From Rahnella woolbedingensis (GTDB taxonomy: Bacteria > Pseudomonadota > Gammaproteobacteria > Enterobacterales > Enterobacteriaceae): 64,000 nucleotides of DNA. Where the stretch lies: positions 1 to 64,000 of the forward strand of contig NZ_RAHH01000005.1 of NCBI RefSeq assembly GCF_003602095.1. Direction: 5' to 3'. The notes under the pieces are model-generated. The model was given only the letters and a program-made list of their open reading frames with translations. It was not told the origin of the DNA and made no database searches. The translations under genes were made by a program, and so were the position numbers. How positions within the stretch are numbered: the stretch's first letter is position 1; each line of letters starts with the position of its first letter. Shown here one piece after another: positions 21,720 through 31,396 of this stretch.

Positions 21720-23101
21720 AACCTGGTATTACCGCCAAGTTGTTTATGGCCATTTTTTGTACCTGCGCACTGGTGCTGATCACCATGAACTGGGGCGTGC
21801 GGATGAGCTTCGAGCGGGGCTTTATCGATTACATTCGCCAGAGTAACGAGCAGCGCGTCCAGTTGCTGGCTGACACGTTGCAGGATCAATATAAACAGCA
21901 CGGTAACTGGGAGTTTCTGGAAACCAATGACCGGCTGATTTATCAGATAATGCGCTCGTTTGAGCAAAACAGCAGCCCGAGAATGCCGCCGCAGGGCTGG
22001 CGGACAAAGTTTTGGATCCTCGACAGTCACGACCGGCGGATCGGAGGTTACGATCAGCCGGTTCCACCTGATTTACAAGGCCCGCGCCGCATAATGACCG
22101 TTGACGGCGTGGTGATTGGTTCGGTGATTTCCACCCCTGCCGAGCGCCTCACCCGCGATGCGGACATCAATTTTGAGCGCCAGCAAAGCCGCACCAGCTG
22201 GATGATTGTCGCCTTCACCGCCCTGCTGGCCGCCGCCGTTACCTGGGTATTGTCGCGGGAAATGCTCGCGCCGGTCAAGCGGCTGGTGAACGGTACGCAT
22301 CTTCTGGCGTCGGGGGATTTCAGCACCCGGGTGAAGGTCGACAGTGAAGATGAACTGGGCAAACTGGCGCAGGACTTCAACCAGCTGGCGATGACGCTGG
22401 AAAAAAATGAGCAGATGCGCCGGGCATTTATGGCGGATATTTCACATGAGTTGCGCACTCCGCTGGCGGTGCTGCGCGGCGAGCTGGAAGCCATGCAGGA
22501 TGGCGTGCGTAAAATGAGCGTCAGCTCGCTGGAATCACTGCAATCTGAAGTCTCGATTCTGACCAAGCTGGTGGACGATTTGCATCAGCTTTCACTGTCC
22601 GATGCCGGTGCGCTGGCGTACAGAAAGGTGGACACCGACGTCGTGCATCTGGTGCAACTGGCGGAAGCCGGTTCGCGCGATCGTTTCCATGCCAAGCAGT
22701 TAACCCTGACCAGCCATCTGCCGGAAAGCGCGGAAGTATTTGGTGATCCGCAGCGTCTGTCGCAGTTGTTCAACAATCTGCTGGAAAACAGTCTGCGCTA
22801 TACTGACCCGAATGGCGGGTTGGAGATCCTGGGCGAAATACGGGACAAATCGCTGTACCTGATGTTCCAGGACAGCGCACCGGGCATCAGCGATGAACAG
22901 CTTAGCCGTATTTTTGAACGTTTTTACCGCACCGAAGGCTCGCGCAACCGCGCCAGCGGCGGGTCGGGGTTAGGTCTGGCTATTTGCCAGAATATTGTCG
23001 AAGCCCATGGCGGGCAGATCAGCGCCAGCCACTCTCCGGCGGGTGGCGTTCGTATTACGATCGTCCTGCCGCTCTCTGTTACATCAGGCCCGAGAAACTG
23101 A
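21716..23101 (+). CDS. baeS: envelope-stress sensor histidine kinase BaeS
   Basis: Membrane kinase of 461 residues. It has two transmembrane segments (about 8-30 and 160-182) flanking a periplasmic sensor, a HAMP linker (about 183-235), the dimerisation box [21 protein letters not shown] with the phospho-accepting His (near 247), and the ATPase N-box [11 protein letters not shown] plus GGSGLGLAI. It activates BaeR in response to envelope stress and toxic compounds in E. coli. Start overlaps mdtD stop; baeR follows immediately. Confidence 0.95.
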   Translation: MKPGITAKLFMAIFCTCALVLITMNWGVRMSFERGFIDYIRQSNEQRVQLLADTLQDQYKQHGNWEFLETNDRLIYQIMRSFEQNSSPRMPPQGWRTKFWILDSHDRRIGGYDQPVPPDLQGPRRIMTVDGVVIGSVISTPAERLTRDADINFERQQSRTSWMIVAFTALLAAAVTWVLSREMLAPVKRLVNGTHLLASGDFSTRVKVDSEDELGKLAQDFNQLAMTLEKNEQMRRAFMADISHELRTPLAVLRGELEAMQDGVRKMSVSSLESLQSEVSILTKLVDDLHQLSLSDAGALAYRKVDTDVVHLVQLAEAGSRDRFHAKQLTLTSHLPESAEVFGDPQRLSQLFNNLLENSLRYTDPNGGLEILGEIRDKSLYLMFQDSAPGISDEQLSRIFERFYRTEGSRNRASGGSGLGLAICQNIVEAHGGQISASHSPAGGVRITIVLPLSVTSGPRN

Positions 23102-23821
23102 ATGAACGACTCTGTATTGTCCGGCCCGGCGCCGTTAAAAATTCTGATTGTGGAAGACGAGCCTAAACTTGCTCAGCTGTTAATCGACTATCTCGAAGCG
23201 GCGGGCTATGCCACGCAATGGCTGGCAGACGGACACGACGTTATCGCGCAGGTTAAAAGCCAGCCGCCGGCGCTGATTTTGTTAGACCTGATGCTGCCGG
23301 GCAGCAGCGGGTTGTCCATTTGCCGGGATATCCGCCAGTTTTCCGATGTGCCTGTCATGATGGTGACGGCAAAAACGGAAGAAATTGACCGCCTGCTCGG
23401 GCTGGAAATCGGTGCCGATGATTACATCTGCAAACCTTACAGCCCCCGTGAAGTCGTGGCCCGCGTGAAGGTTATTTTGCGCCGCTGCGTACGTCAGGAC
23501 GACAATGCGCCCAGAGAGAACGGTCTGCATATTGATGAAGCGCGCTTTCAGGCTACGTTCCAGGGACATGAGCTGGAGCTGACACCGGCAGAATTCCGCC
23601 TGCTGAAAACCCTGTCAGTGAAACCAGGCTATGTGTTTACCCGCGAAGTACTGCTCAATAATCTCTATGATGACTACCGTGTTGTCACCGACCGCACCAT
23701 CGACAGCCACATCAAAAATCTGCGCCGCAAACTCGAATCCCTGGACGGTGAAAAAGCCTTTATCCGCGCCGTCTATGGCGTGGGCTATCGCTGGGAAGCG
23801 GAACCCTGTCATTTGGCATAA
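23102..23821 (+). CDS. baeR: response regulator BaeR
   Basis: OmpR-family regulator of 239 residues. The receiver domain (about 13-125) has acidic DEPK, the phospho-acceptor Asp in [10 protein letters not shown] (near 61) and the Lys in CKPYSPREV. The winged helix (about 140-235) has [18 protein letters not shown] and GVGYRW. The ATG directly follows the baeS stop. It closes the mdtD-baeS-baeR unit. Confidence 0.95.
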   Translation: MNDSVLSGPAPLKILIVEDEPKLAQLLIDYLEAAGYATQWLADGHDVIAQVKSQPPALILLDLMLPGSSGLSICRDIRQFSDVPVMMVTAKTEEIDRLLGLEIGADDYICKPYSPREVVARVKVILRRCVRQDDNAPRENGLHIDEARFQATFQGHELELTPAEFRLLKTLSVKPGYVFTREVLLNNLYDDYRVVTDRTIDSHIKNLRRKLESLDGEKAFIRAVYGVGYRWEAEPCHLA

Positions 23822-23975
23822 CGCCTGGCTGGCCGGCCATTCAGTTTTGTAAAGTTTCTGAAAGTCTGTCGGCCAGTTCACATTTCATGTCTTAAATCTT
23901 TCCTGCCGTCGCGAAACAGTTTCCATTAACTACACTTATCTCTGGAAAATAACCCCTCTGATGGAGATTACCTTT

Positions 23976-24314
23976 ATGGCTAATGGTCACTATGATCTGA
24001 AAAAAGCGAAGAATGGACAGTTTCACTTTAACCTGAAGGCCGGGAACGGAGAGATTATTCTCACCAGTGAAATGTATGCCAGTAAAGCGTCGGCTGAAAA
24101 CGGGATTTCATCGGTTCAGACCAACTCACCCGATGAAGCACAATACGAAGTCAAACCCTCGAAAGATGGCCAGTTTTACTTTGTGCTGAAAGCGAAAAAT
24201 CATCAGGTGATTGGCGTCAGCGAAATGTACACCACAGAAAGTGCATCGAAAAAAGGTGTTCAGTCGGTGGTGAAAAACGGCGCAAGCACTGATATCCGCG
24301 ATTTGACGCAGTAG
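23976..24314 (+). CDS. yegP: UPF0339/DUF1508 protein YegP
   Basis: Small protein of 112 residues made of two DUF1508 repeats (about 3-50 and 54-105), each with the pattern FYFxLKAxNxxxI followed by SEMY. The start at 23976, preceded by GGAGATTACCTTT, gives the E. coli-like N-terminus; an ATG at 23961 is in frame. It lies between baeR and trhP as in E. coli. Function unknown. Confidence 0.88.
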   Translation: MANGHYDLKKAKNGQFHFNLKAGNGEIILTSEMYASKASAENGISSVQTNSPDEAQYEVKPSKDGQFYFVLKAKNHQVIGVSEMYTTESASKKGVQSVVKNGASTDIRDLTQ

Positions 24315-24504
24315 TTCTCAATAATTTCTGTTTTTAGCTATTCAGGAGCGGAGAAGGAAATTGATCTGGCTCCTGAATAGTCTAATTAGCGCTGTAATAC
24401 CCACACGAAATGGCTGCTTTTGATCAACTCAGACGTTACAATTCTGACCTTTCGTCGCCCCGCATCCGGGACGGCCCTGACTTGTGATCAGACTGAGATT
24501 GACT

Positions 24505-25890
24505 ATGTTTACCCCCGATTCTTTTGTTCCGGAACTGCTTTCCCCCGCCGGCTCCCTGAAAAACATGCGTTACGCTTTCGCGTATGGTGCTGACGCGGTT
24601 TATGCCGGTCAGCCGCGTTACAGCCTGCGTGTACGTAATAACGAATTTAACCACCAGAATCTGGAGATCGGCATTAACGAAGCCCATGCTCTGGGGAAAA
24701 AATTCTATGTGGTGGTAAACATCGCACCGCATAACGCCAAGCTGAAAACGTTCATCCGTGACCTTCAGCCGGTTATCGACATGGGGCCCGATGCCCTGAT
24801 CATGTCCGATCCGGGTCTAATCATGATGGTGCGCGAAGCGTTCCCGAAGATGGATATTCATCTTTCGGTGCAGGCTAACGCCGTGAACTGGGCGACGGTA
24901 AAATTCTGGAAACAAATGGGGCTGACGCGTGTGATTTTATCGCGCGAGTTGTCACTGGAAGAGATCGCCGAGATCCGCGCGCAGGTGCCGGACATGGAAA
25001 TCGAAATCTTCGTTCACGGTGCGCTGTGTATGGCCTATTCCGGTCGCTGCCTGCTTTCCGGCTACATCAATAAACGTGACCCGAATCAGGGAACCTGTAC
25101 CAATGCCTGTCGCTGGGAATATAAAGTGCAGGAAGGCAAAGAAGACGCCATCGGTAATATCGTGCATCAGTACGAACCGATCCCGGTTCAGCAGGTGGAA
25201 GCCGCAGAACCCACATTAGGTATCGGTCAGCCGACAGATAAAGTGTTTATGCTCGAAGAAGCCATGCGCCCCGGCGAATACATGAGTGCTTTTGAGGATG
25301 AACACGGCACTTATATTATGAATTCCAAAGACCTGCGCGCCATTCAGCATGTGGAAACTCTGACAAAAATGGGCGTGCATTCACTGAAAATCGAAGGGCG
25401 TACGAAATCCTTCTATTATTGCGCGCGTACCGCACAGGTTTATCGCCGGGCCATCGACGATGCCGTCGCCGGCAAGCCTTTCGACCCGACGCTGCTTTCC
25501 ACCCTTGAAGGTCTGGCACATCGCGGATATACCGAAGGTTTCCTGCGTCGCCATACTCATGACGCACAACAGAACTACGAATATGGTTTCTCCGTCAGTG
25601 ACCGTCAGCAATTTGTCGGCGAGTTCACGGGAAACCGGATGGATGGCTGGGCTGAAATCGATGTGAAGAATAAATTCAGCGTCGGTGACAGTGTGGAAAT
25701 GATGACGCCGCAAGGTAACGTCCAGTTCAAACTGGAAGCGCTGCGCAATAAGAAAGGCCAGCCAACTGACGTCGCGCCGGGTAACGGCCACATGGTGTAT
25801 GTTGCATTGCCGGAAGACGTGAATCTGGAATTCGCCATTCTGTTGCGCAATCTGGAAGAAACGGATACCCGTAATCCGCATTCGAAATAA
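24505..25890 (+). CDS. trhP: tRNA U34 hydroxylation protein TrhP (YegQ, U32 family)
   Basis: Prephenate-dependent protein that, with TrhO, introduces 5-hydroxyuridine at position 34 of several tRNAs in E. coli. The 461-residue protein has the U32 signature EIFVHGALCMAYSGRCLLS (about 168-186) and further cysteines in GTCTNACRWEY that may bind an iron-sulfur cluster. I chose ATG 24505 rather than an in-frame start at 24484 because the family begins FTPDSFVPELLSPAG. It is syntenic with E. coli yegQ. Confidence 0.93.
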   Translation: MFTPDSFVPELLSPAGSLKNMRYAFAYGADAVYAGQPRYSLRVRNNEFNHQNLEIGINEAHALGKKFYVVVNIAPHNAKLKTFIRDLQPVIDMGPDALIMSDPGLIMMVREAFPKMDIHLSVQANAVNWATVKFWKQMGLTRVILSRELSLEEIAEIRAQVPDMEIEIFVHGALCMAYSGRCLLSGYINKRDPNQGTCTNACRWEYKVQEGKEDAIGNIVHQYEPIPVQQVEAAEPTLGIGQPTDKVFMLEEAMRPGEYMSAFEDEHGTYIMNSKDLRAIQHVETLTKMGVHSLKIEGRTKSFYYCARTAQVYRRAIDDAVAGKPFDPTLLSTLEGLAHRGYTEGFLRRHTHDAQQNYEYGFSVSDRQQFVGEFTGNRMDGWAEIDVKNKFSVGDSVEMMTPQGNVQFKLEALRNKKGQPTDVAPGNGHMVYVALPEDVNLEFAILLRNLEETDTRNPHSK

Positions 25891-26011
25891 GGTTTTGGTC
25901 GAAAACAAGAATTCGATCACATCTATTTCTGACCGGGCTCGCTAATATGCATTCGCAATTTACTTCGAATGCAAAATAAAGCACCGGACTATACCAGGAA
26001 CCACCTCCTTG

Positions 26012-26048
26012 GCCAGCTCAATCTCCCTTGAGCTGGCTTTTCTTTTGT
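26012..26048 (+). terminator. intrinsic terminator after trhP
   Basis: GCCAGCTCAA and TTGAGCTGGC (26012-26021 with 26028-26037) form a perfect 10-bp stem followed by TTTTCTTTT. Confidence 0.85.
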
Positions 26049-26287
26049 ATTCATCTCACTCTTCATTTAACTAAAAATTCTCTTATTCAACTTAAAACTT
26101 TCGATTACTCTCATTAATAACGTGGCGTTCTGTTTTTTTAATAAATACGTTTCTGAAAAACAAACGTGCTTTTTAATAATGTCATTGCAATTATTTAACT
26201 CCAAAGTCAAATTTTCGCTGATTAATCCGATAGCCAAATACCGCCCCTATCATCTATTGTGGGCAGACGTAGATAAAAGGAGCGTAC
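26049..26287. other. AT-rich promoter region of yegS
   Basis: About 240 bases with no coding frame. It should contain the yegS promoter; no regulator site was identified. AAAGGAGCG precedes the yegS start. Confidence 0.5.
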
Positions 26288-27178
26288 ATGACCACAGCAA
26301 TGCTGATTTTAAATGGAAAAGGCGCAGGCAATGAAGAGCTGCGGATAGCCATCGGTGCGCTACGTAAAGAGGGTGAAAATCTCTATGTGCGCGTCACCTG
26401 GGAGTACGGAGACGCCGCACGGTATGTGGAAGAAGCCATCGAACTGGGCTGTGAAACCGTGATTGCCGGGGGGGGAGACGGCACCATCAATGAAGTGGCG
26501 GGTGCGCTGGCACAATACGCAGGCCAGCAGCGTCCCGTGCTCGGCATCGTGCCGCTGGGCACCGCCAATGATTTCGCCACAGCCTGCAATATTCCCCTGC
26601 AACCGGAACAGGCGTTACAACTGGCAGTGAAAGGCCGTGCGGTGGATATCGATCTGGCCAACGTGAATAACCAGCATTTCTTTATCAACATGGCAACCGG
26701 CGGTTTCGGCACGCGTATCACCACCGAAACGCCGGAAAAACTCAAGGCCGCACTCGGTGGTGTGTCCTATTTCATCCACGGGCTTTTGCGCCTGGATACA
26801 TTGAAAGCTGACCGCTGTGAAATTACCGGCCCGGATTTTCGCTGGGAAGGCGACGCGCTGGTCATCGGAATCGGCAATGGCCGTCAGGCCGGTGGTGGGC
26901 AACAAATTTGTCCGGATGCGCTGATTAACGACGGGTTGCTGCAATTGCGGCTACTGACGTCAGAGGAGTTGCTGCCCTCATTCCTGCGCAGTTTGCTCAA
27001 TAACGAAGAGAACAAAAACATTATTTCCGCCAGCCTGCCCTGGCTGGAAATCACCGCGCCGCACGATATGACGTTCAATCTCGACGGCGAACCGCTGACC
27101 GGAAAACAGTTCAGAATTGAAGTTCTTCCTTCTGCTATTCAGTGCCGATTGCCTCCTCACTGCGAACTTTTAGGCTAA
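26288..27178 (+). CDS. yegS: lipid kinase YegS
   Basis: Diacylglycerol-kinase-like enzyme of 296 residues. The nucleotide-binding [14 protein letters not shown] (about 60-73) and the downstream PLGTANDFA are the family signatures. E. coli YegS phosphorylates phosphatidylglycerol in vitro. The end of the yeg synteny block is here; accessory sugar genes follow. Confidence 0.92.
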   Translation: MTTAMLILNGKGAGNEELRIAIGALRKEGENLYVRVTWEYGDAARYVEEAIELGCETVIAGGGDGTINEVAGALAQYAGQQRPVLGIVPLGTANDFATACNIPLQPEQALQLAVKGRAVDIDLANVNNQHFFINMATGGFGTRITTETPEKLKAALGGVSYFIHGLLRLDTLKADRCEITGPDFRWEGDALVIGIGNGRQAGGGQQICPDALINDGLLQLRLLTSEELLPSFLRSLLNNEENKNIISASLPWLEITAPHDMTFNLDGEPLTGKQFRIEVLPSAIQCRLPPHCELLG

Positions 27179-27249
27179 CCCCCTCCTCTGCTGTTCATTC
27201 TCTGTACTGTGATCTGACTTACAGTACAGAGCAAACCTACCCTTATTTT

Positions 27250-27296
27250 TGTGATCTTCTCCGCTAAAACTTCATTCACATACTTGTATGGTAGTT
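27250..27296 (+). promoter_or_regulatory. operator copy 1: CATACTTGTATG palindrome with upstream TGTGATC
   Basis: CATACTTGTATG (27279-27290) is a perfect inverted repeat with a 2-bp centre, a form typical of FadR/GntR-family operators. It sits within ACATACTTGTATGGTAGTT (27278-27296), which recurs exactly at 30089-30107. TGTGATC, a possible CRP half-site, lies 28 bases upstream (27250-27256) at the same spacing as in copy 2. It precedes the transporter-dlgD unit and is a likely RspR target. Confidence 0.65.
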
Positions 27297-27419
27297 GCGC
27301 ATTACCTAATTTTACTTTGCCGATGTCGCTGAATAATTCCTTTATGAATTTTGGCGGGCACAAACGACACATTTCTTTTGACGACTCTTATTAATCCGGT
27401 GACGGAATGCAGGGGTAGT

Positions 27420-28982
27420 ATGATTAATCATCATAAAGAAAGACCGATATCGGTGAAAAATATGCTCGCCTACGGCGGAGGAGATTTCTTCGGCGGCGGA
27501 TGTTTTGCGGTATTAGGTCTGTGGATTATGTTTTTCTATACCACCTATGCCGGATTAAGCCCTGCAGAGGCCGGTGCCGTTATTGCCACCGCGCGTTTGC
27601 TGGACGCTTTTTTTGATCCGCTGATGGGATATGTCACGGATAATTTTTACCGCAATCCTCTCGGTAAGAAATATGGCCGTCGCGGTTTCTTCTTCTTATT
27701 TGGTGCTCCGCTGATTATGGTGACCTACATTATTATGTGGGTCAGCGGCATGGGATTCTGGTACTACCTGTTTACGTATATTTTATTTTATGCCGCTTAT
27801 ACGCTGGCCATTGTGCCCTATGAAACGCTCGCAGCGGAAATGACATCCAGCTTTAAAATGCGCACTAAACTGACCGGCGTCAGAATGTTTTTCTCAACCG
27901 GTGCCGCGATATTAGCTGCCTGGTTACCGGGACGGATCATTGCTTATCTCGGTGATGATTCCTCATCCTCTTTCCTGATTATGGGCGTGATTTTCGGCGT
28001 TCTGTTTGCCGTGGTGATCCTGATGCTTTACTTCTACACCTGGGAACGACCAATTCCGGTGGATGAGGCGGCGCCGAAGTTATCTTTTCGCCGCGATATG
28101 AAGCATCTGTTCAGGTCACTGGTCTCGACCATGAAAGTGCGCACTTTCCGCCAGCATGTCGGGATGTATCTGGGCGGTTATGTCGCGCTCGACGTCCTGG
28201 GCGCAGTGCTGGCTTATTATATTATTTTTGTTCTCGGCCAGAATGCCGTGACGGCTTCTAATGCCATGACATTAATGACGCTGGTGCAGTTCGTCTGCGT
28301 GGCGCTGTTTATTTTCCTGTGCATGAAATTAGGCAATGGCGCGTCATATCGCATTGCACAATTATTTATGCTGGCCAGTGTCGGGTTATTTTTATCCATA
28401 CACCTGCTGCAATTACCGTTAAATATGTCGCTTATTTATCTGTCGGTTATTCTCATGGGCGTGGGACGTTCCGGTACCAGCTATGTTTGCTGGAATATTT
28501 ACAGTTTTATTCCTGATGTGGATGAAATGCTGACAGGTAAACGACGCGAAGGAATTTTTGCCGGTGTCATGACCTTCGTGCGCAAAGCCGTTCAGGCGGT
28601 CGCATTATTTGGCGTCGGATTATTATTGCAACACTACGGATTCACCCCGAAAAGCAGTTCACAACCCGCCGAAGCGGTATATGGGATAACCTTGGTCTTT
28701 GGCGCGGGTTCGGTTGTTTTCCTGCTGGTGGGCTTATACAGCTCCATGAAATTCCGCCTCACCCGCCATAATCATGCCCTGCTGGTAAATGAAATCGAAC
28801 GCCTGAAAGCCGGTGGCAGCAAATATGACGTCACGCCGGAAACGCGCCTCGTCACCGAGCAGCTTACCGGCTGGCCTTATGAAAAATTATGGGGCGATAA
28901 CAATATTCTTAGTCAGACCGAAGATAATCTTCCTCTGAATTCCACCGAACTTTCAACCGGAGCCGACCATGCAAAGAATTGA
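27420..28982 (+). CDS. GPH-family sugar:cation symporter
   Basis: Inner-membrane carrier of 520 residues of the glycoside-pentoside-hexuronide family (MelB, YihO, YicJ type). The N-terminal block FFDPLMGYVTDN and the following GKKYGRRGFFFLFGAPL loop are diagnostic; about 12 hydrophobic helices follow. The frame is open from 27351, but the ATG at 27420, preceded by AGGGGTAG, fits the family. It overlaps the dlgD-like gene by 14 bases, so the two are co-translated. A sugar acid is the likely substrate because of its neighbours. Confidence 0.88.
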   Translation: MINHHKERPISVKNMLAYGGGDFFGGGCFAVLGLWIMFFYTTYAGLSPAEAGAVIATARLLDAFFDPLMGYVTDNFYRNPLGKKYGRRGFFFLFGAPLIMVTYIIMWVSGMGFWYYLFTYILFYAAYTLAIVPYETLAAEMTSSFKMRTKLTGVRMFFSTGAAILAAWLPGRIIAYLGDDSSSSFLIMGVIFGVLFAVVILMLYFYTWERPIPVDEAAPKLSFRRDMKHLFRSLVSTMKVRTFRQHVGMYLGGYVALDVLGAVLAYYIIFVLGQNAVTASNAMTLMTLVQFVCVALFIFLCMKLGNGASYRIAQLFMLASVGLFLSIHLLQLPLNMSLIYLSVILMGVGRSGTSYVCWNIYSFIPDVDEMLTGKRREGIFAGVMTFVRKAVQAVALFGVGLLLQHYGFTPKSSSQPAEAVYGITLVFGAGSVVFLLVGLYSSMKFRLTRHNHALLVNEIERLKAGGSKYDVTPETRLVTEQLTGWPYEKLWGDNNILSQTEDNLPLNSTELSTGADHAKN

Positions 28983-29982
28983 ATTCAGCCTGATGCAACA
29001 GACCATCCAGCGCGCCCTGCAAAAAGCGGGACTTGATGAAGGCGACGCGCGAACTTGCGCGCGCATCCATACTGAATCGAGCTGCGACGGTATTGCATCA
29101 CATGGCCTGAACCGGGTGGCGCGTTTTGTCGATTATGTTCATAAGGGCTGGATAGATATTCACGCTAAACCGGAGCTGGAAAAATCTCTCGGCGCTATCG
29201 CCATCTACAACGGCCACCGTGGAATTGGCATCACCAATGCTCTGTTTGCCGTCGAAAAAGCGGCAGAGATGGCGAAGGAATACGGTGTGGGGATTGTGGC
29301 GCTGAAAAACAGCAGTCACTGGATGCGCGGCGGCAGTTATGGCTGGCACGCGGCACAACAGGGCATGGCGGCGATTTGCTGGACCAATACGGAATCCTGC
29401 ATGCCCGCCTGGGGCGGAAAAAACACCCGCATCGGCAATAACCCGTTTGTGATGGCGGTGCCAAGACACAAAGGTCCGATCGTGCTGGACATGGCGATGT
29501 CGCAGTATTCCTACGGCAAATTACAGGTTACGCGGCTGAAAAACGAAAAACTGCCGTTCCCCGGTGGCTACGATAGAGACGGCAATCTCACGGACGATCC
29601 GGGCCCGATCGAAACCTCCATGCGCATTTTACCCACCGGCTACTGGAAAGGTTCCGGACTGGCGATTGTGCTCGACGCCATGGCTGCACTGTTATCCGCT
29701 GGTTCACCCACCAATGAGATCGACAAAATTGGCGAAGGCAGCTGCACCGGCGCCAGCCAGATTTTTATGGTATTTGATCCATCGCAGCTGGGCGGTGCCG
29801 AATTCACCGAACGCATGGCTGACAGCGTCGCGGACTATGTGAATCAGTCCGAACCTGCCGAAAACAGCCGCGACGTCCGTTATCCGGGGCAAACCGCTGC
29901 TGCCAACCGCGAGCAAAACCGCCGGCTCGGCATCCCGGTGGATGAAACGGTGTGGGATGAAGTGATGCGGCTCGCAGAATAA
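28969..29982 (+). CDS. dlgD: 2,3-diketo-L-gulonate reductase-like protein (YiaK/DlgD family)
   Basis: NAD(P)H-dependent reductase of the malate/L-lactate dehydrogenase-2 fold, 337 residues. Blocks matching E. coli YiaK include SHGLNRVARFVDYV (catalytic His near 44), VALKNSSHWMRGGSYGW and RILPTGYWKGSGLAIVLDA. The E. coli enzyme reduces 2,3-diketo-L-gulonate. The neighbouring RspA and RspB here point to hexonate catabolism, so the true substrate could be another keto acid. It overlaps the transporter gene by 14 bases. Confidence 0.82.
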   Translation: MQRIEFSLMQQTIQRALQKAGLDEGDARTCARIHTESSCDGIASHGLNRVARFVDYVHKGWIDIHAKPELEKSLGAIAIYNGHRGIGITNALFAVEKAAEMAKEYGVGIVALKNSSHWMRGGSYGWHAAQQGMAAICWTNTESCMPAWGGKNTRIGNNPFVMAVPRHKGPIVLDMAMSQYSYGKLQVTRLKNEKLPFPGGYDRDGNLTDDPGPIETSMRILPTGYWKGSGLAIVLDAMAALLSAGSPTNEIDKIGEGSCTGASQIFMVFDPSQLGGAEFTERMADSVADYVNQSEPAENSRDVRYPGQTAAANREQNRRLGIPVDETVWDEVMRLAE

Positions 29983-30060
29983 ACCTCCCCCCCTCCTCAA
30001 AGCCCGCCTGTCACTGACAGGCGTTTTCGTTTTCCCCCCGGAAAATTCCTGCAGACAAAG

Positions 30061-30107
30061 TGTGATCCTTCCCAGCAAAAAACGATTTACATACTTGTAT
30101 GGTAGTT
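30061..30107 (+). promoter_or_regulatory. operator copy 2 upstream of rspA
   Basis: CATACTTGTATG (30090-30101) within the 19-bp block 30089-30107 is identical to copy 1. TGTGATC at 30061-30067 keeps the same 28-base offset. The palindrome ends 71 bases before the rspA start. The shared arrangement implies common control of both units. Confidence 0.65.
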
Positions 30108-30171
30108 CGCATATGGCGTATTTATAACCAAAGAAAATGCATCCTACTTTTACTGCAAAAGGTCGTAACCG

Positions 30172-31386
30172 ATGAAAATCGTGAATGCTGAAGTCTTTGT
30201 CACCTGCCCGGGGCGCAACTTTGTTACGTTGAAAATCACCACTGACAGCGGGCTGACCGGCATCGGGGATGCCACGCTGAATGGCCGCGAATTACCGGTC
30301 GCCTCCTACCTCAAAGATCACGTTTGCCCGCAGCTGATTGGCCGCGACGCGCATCAGATTGAAGACATCTGGCAGTTCTTCTATAAGGGCGCTTACTGGC
30401 GTCGCGGGCCGGTCACTATGTCGGCCATTTCTGCCGTCGATATGGCGCTGTGGGACATCAAGGCTAAAGCCGCTAATATGCCGCTGTACCAGCTGCTTGG
30501 CGGCGCATCTCGCACCGGCGTGATGGTTTACTGCCACACAACCGGCCATTCTATTGATGAAGTGCTCGACGATTACGCCAAACACAAAGAGCTCGGGTTC
30601 AAGGCTATCCGCGCGCAATGCGGCGTGCCGGGCATGAAAACAACGTACGGCATGGCGAAAGGAAAAGGCCTGGCCTACGAACCGGCAACGAAAGGTAACT
30701 GGCCGGAAGAGCAATTGTGGTCGACCGAAAAATATCTCGACTTCACGCCAAAACTCTTCGAAGCCGTGCGTAATAAATTCGGTTTCGATGAACATCTTCT
30801 GCATGACATGCACCACCGCCTGACGCCAATTGAAGCGGCGCGTTTTGGCAAAAGCATCGAAGAATATCGTCTGTTCTGGATGGAAGATCCGACACCGGCT
30901 GAGAATCAGGAAAGCTTCCGTTTGATCCGCCAGCACACGGTGACGCCAATTGCGGTCGGCGAAGTGTTCAACAGCATCTGGGATTGCAAACAGCTGATCG
31001 AAGAACAGCTGATCGACTATATCCGCACCACGATCACTCACGCGGGCGGGATCACTGGCATGCGTCGTATTGCCGATTTTGCTTCGCTGTATCAGGTGCG
31101 TACCGGCTCGCACGGGCCTTCTGACCTTTCCCCCATCTGCATGGCGGCCGCCCTGCACTTTGACCTGTGGGTGCCAAACTTCGGCGTGCAGGAATACATG
31201 GGGTATTCCGAGCAGATGCTGGAAGTCTTCCCGCATAACTGGACGTTCGATAACGGCTACATGCATCCGGGCGAGAAACCTGGGCTGGGTATCGAGTTCG
31301 ACGAGAAACTGGCAGCAAAATATCCGTATGAACCGGCCTATCTGCCGGTAGCCCGTCTGGAAGATGGTACTTTGTGGAACTGGTGA
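30172..31386 (+). CDS. rspA: RspA, D-mannonate dehydratase family (enolase superfamily)
   Basis: Dehydrates an aldonate such as D-mannonate to 2-keto-3-deoxy-D-gluconate. Length is 404 residues, as E. coli RspA. Mandelate-racemase-type landmarks are visible: the Tyr/His loop VYCHTTGHS (near 120), metal ligands in [16 protein letters not shown] and AVGEVFNS, and the conserved [10 protein letters not shown]. Low-efficiency family members are known to sit in L-gulonate or L-idonate pathways, so the physiological substrate is open. It is followed after 10 bases by rspB. Confidence 0.9.
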   Translation: MKIVNAEVFVTCPGRNFVTLKITTDSGLTGIGDATLNGRELPVASYLKDHVCPQLIGRDAHQIEDIWQFFYKGAYWRRGPVTMSAISAVDMALWDIKAKAANMPLYQLLGGASRTGVMVYCHTTGHSIDEVLDDYAKHKELGFKAIRAQCGVPGMKTTYGMAKGKGLAYEPATKGNWPEEQLWSTEKYLDFTPKLFEAVRNKFGFDEHLLHDMHHRLTPIEAARFGKSIEEYRLFWMEDPTPAENQESFRLIRQHTVTPIAVGEVFNSIWDCKQLIEEQLIDYIRTTITHAGGITGMRRIADFASLYQVRTGSHGPSDLSPICMAAALHFDLWVPNFGVQEYMGYSEQMLEVFPHNWTFDNGYMHPGEKPGLGIEFDEKLAAKYPYEPAYLPVARLEDGTLWNW

Positions 31387-31396
31387 GGGAACAAAC

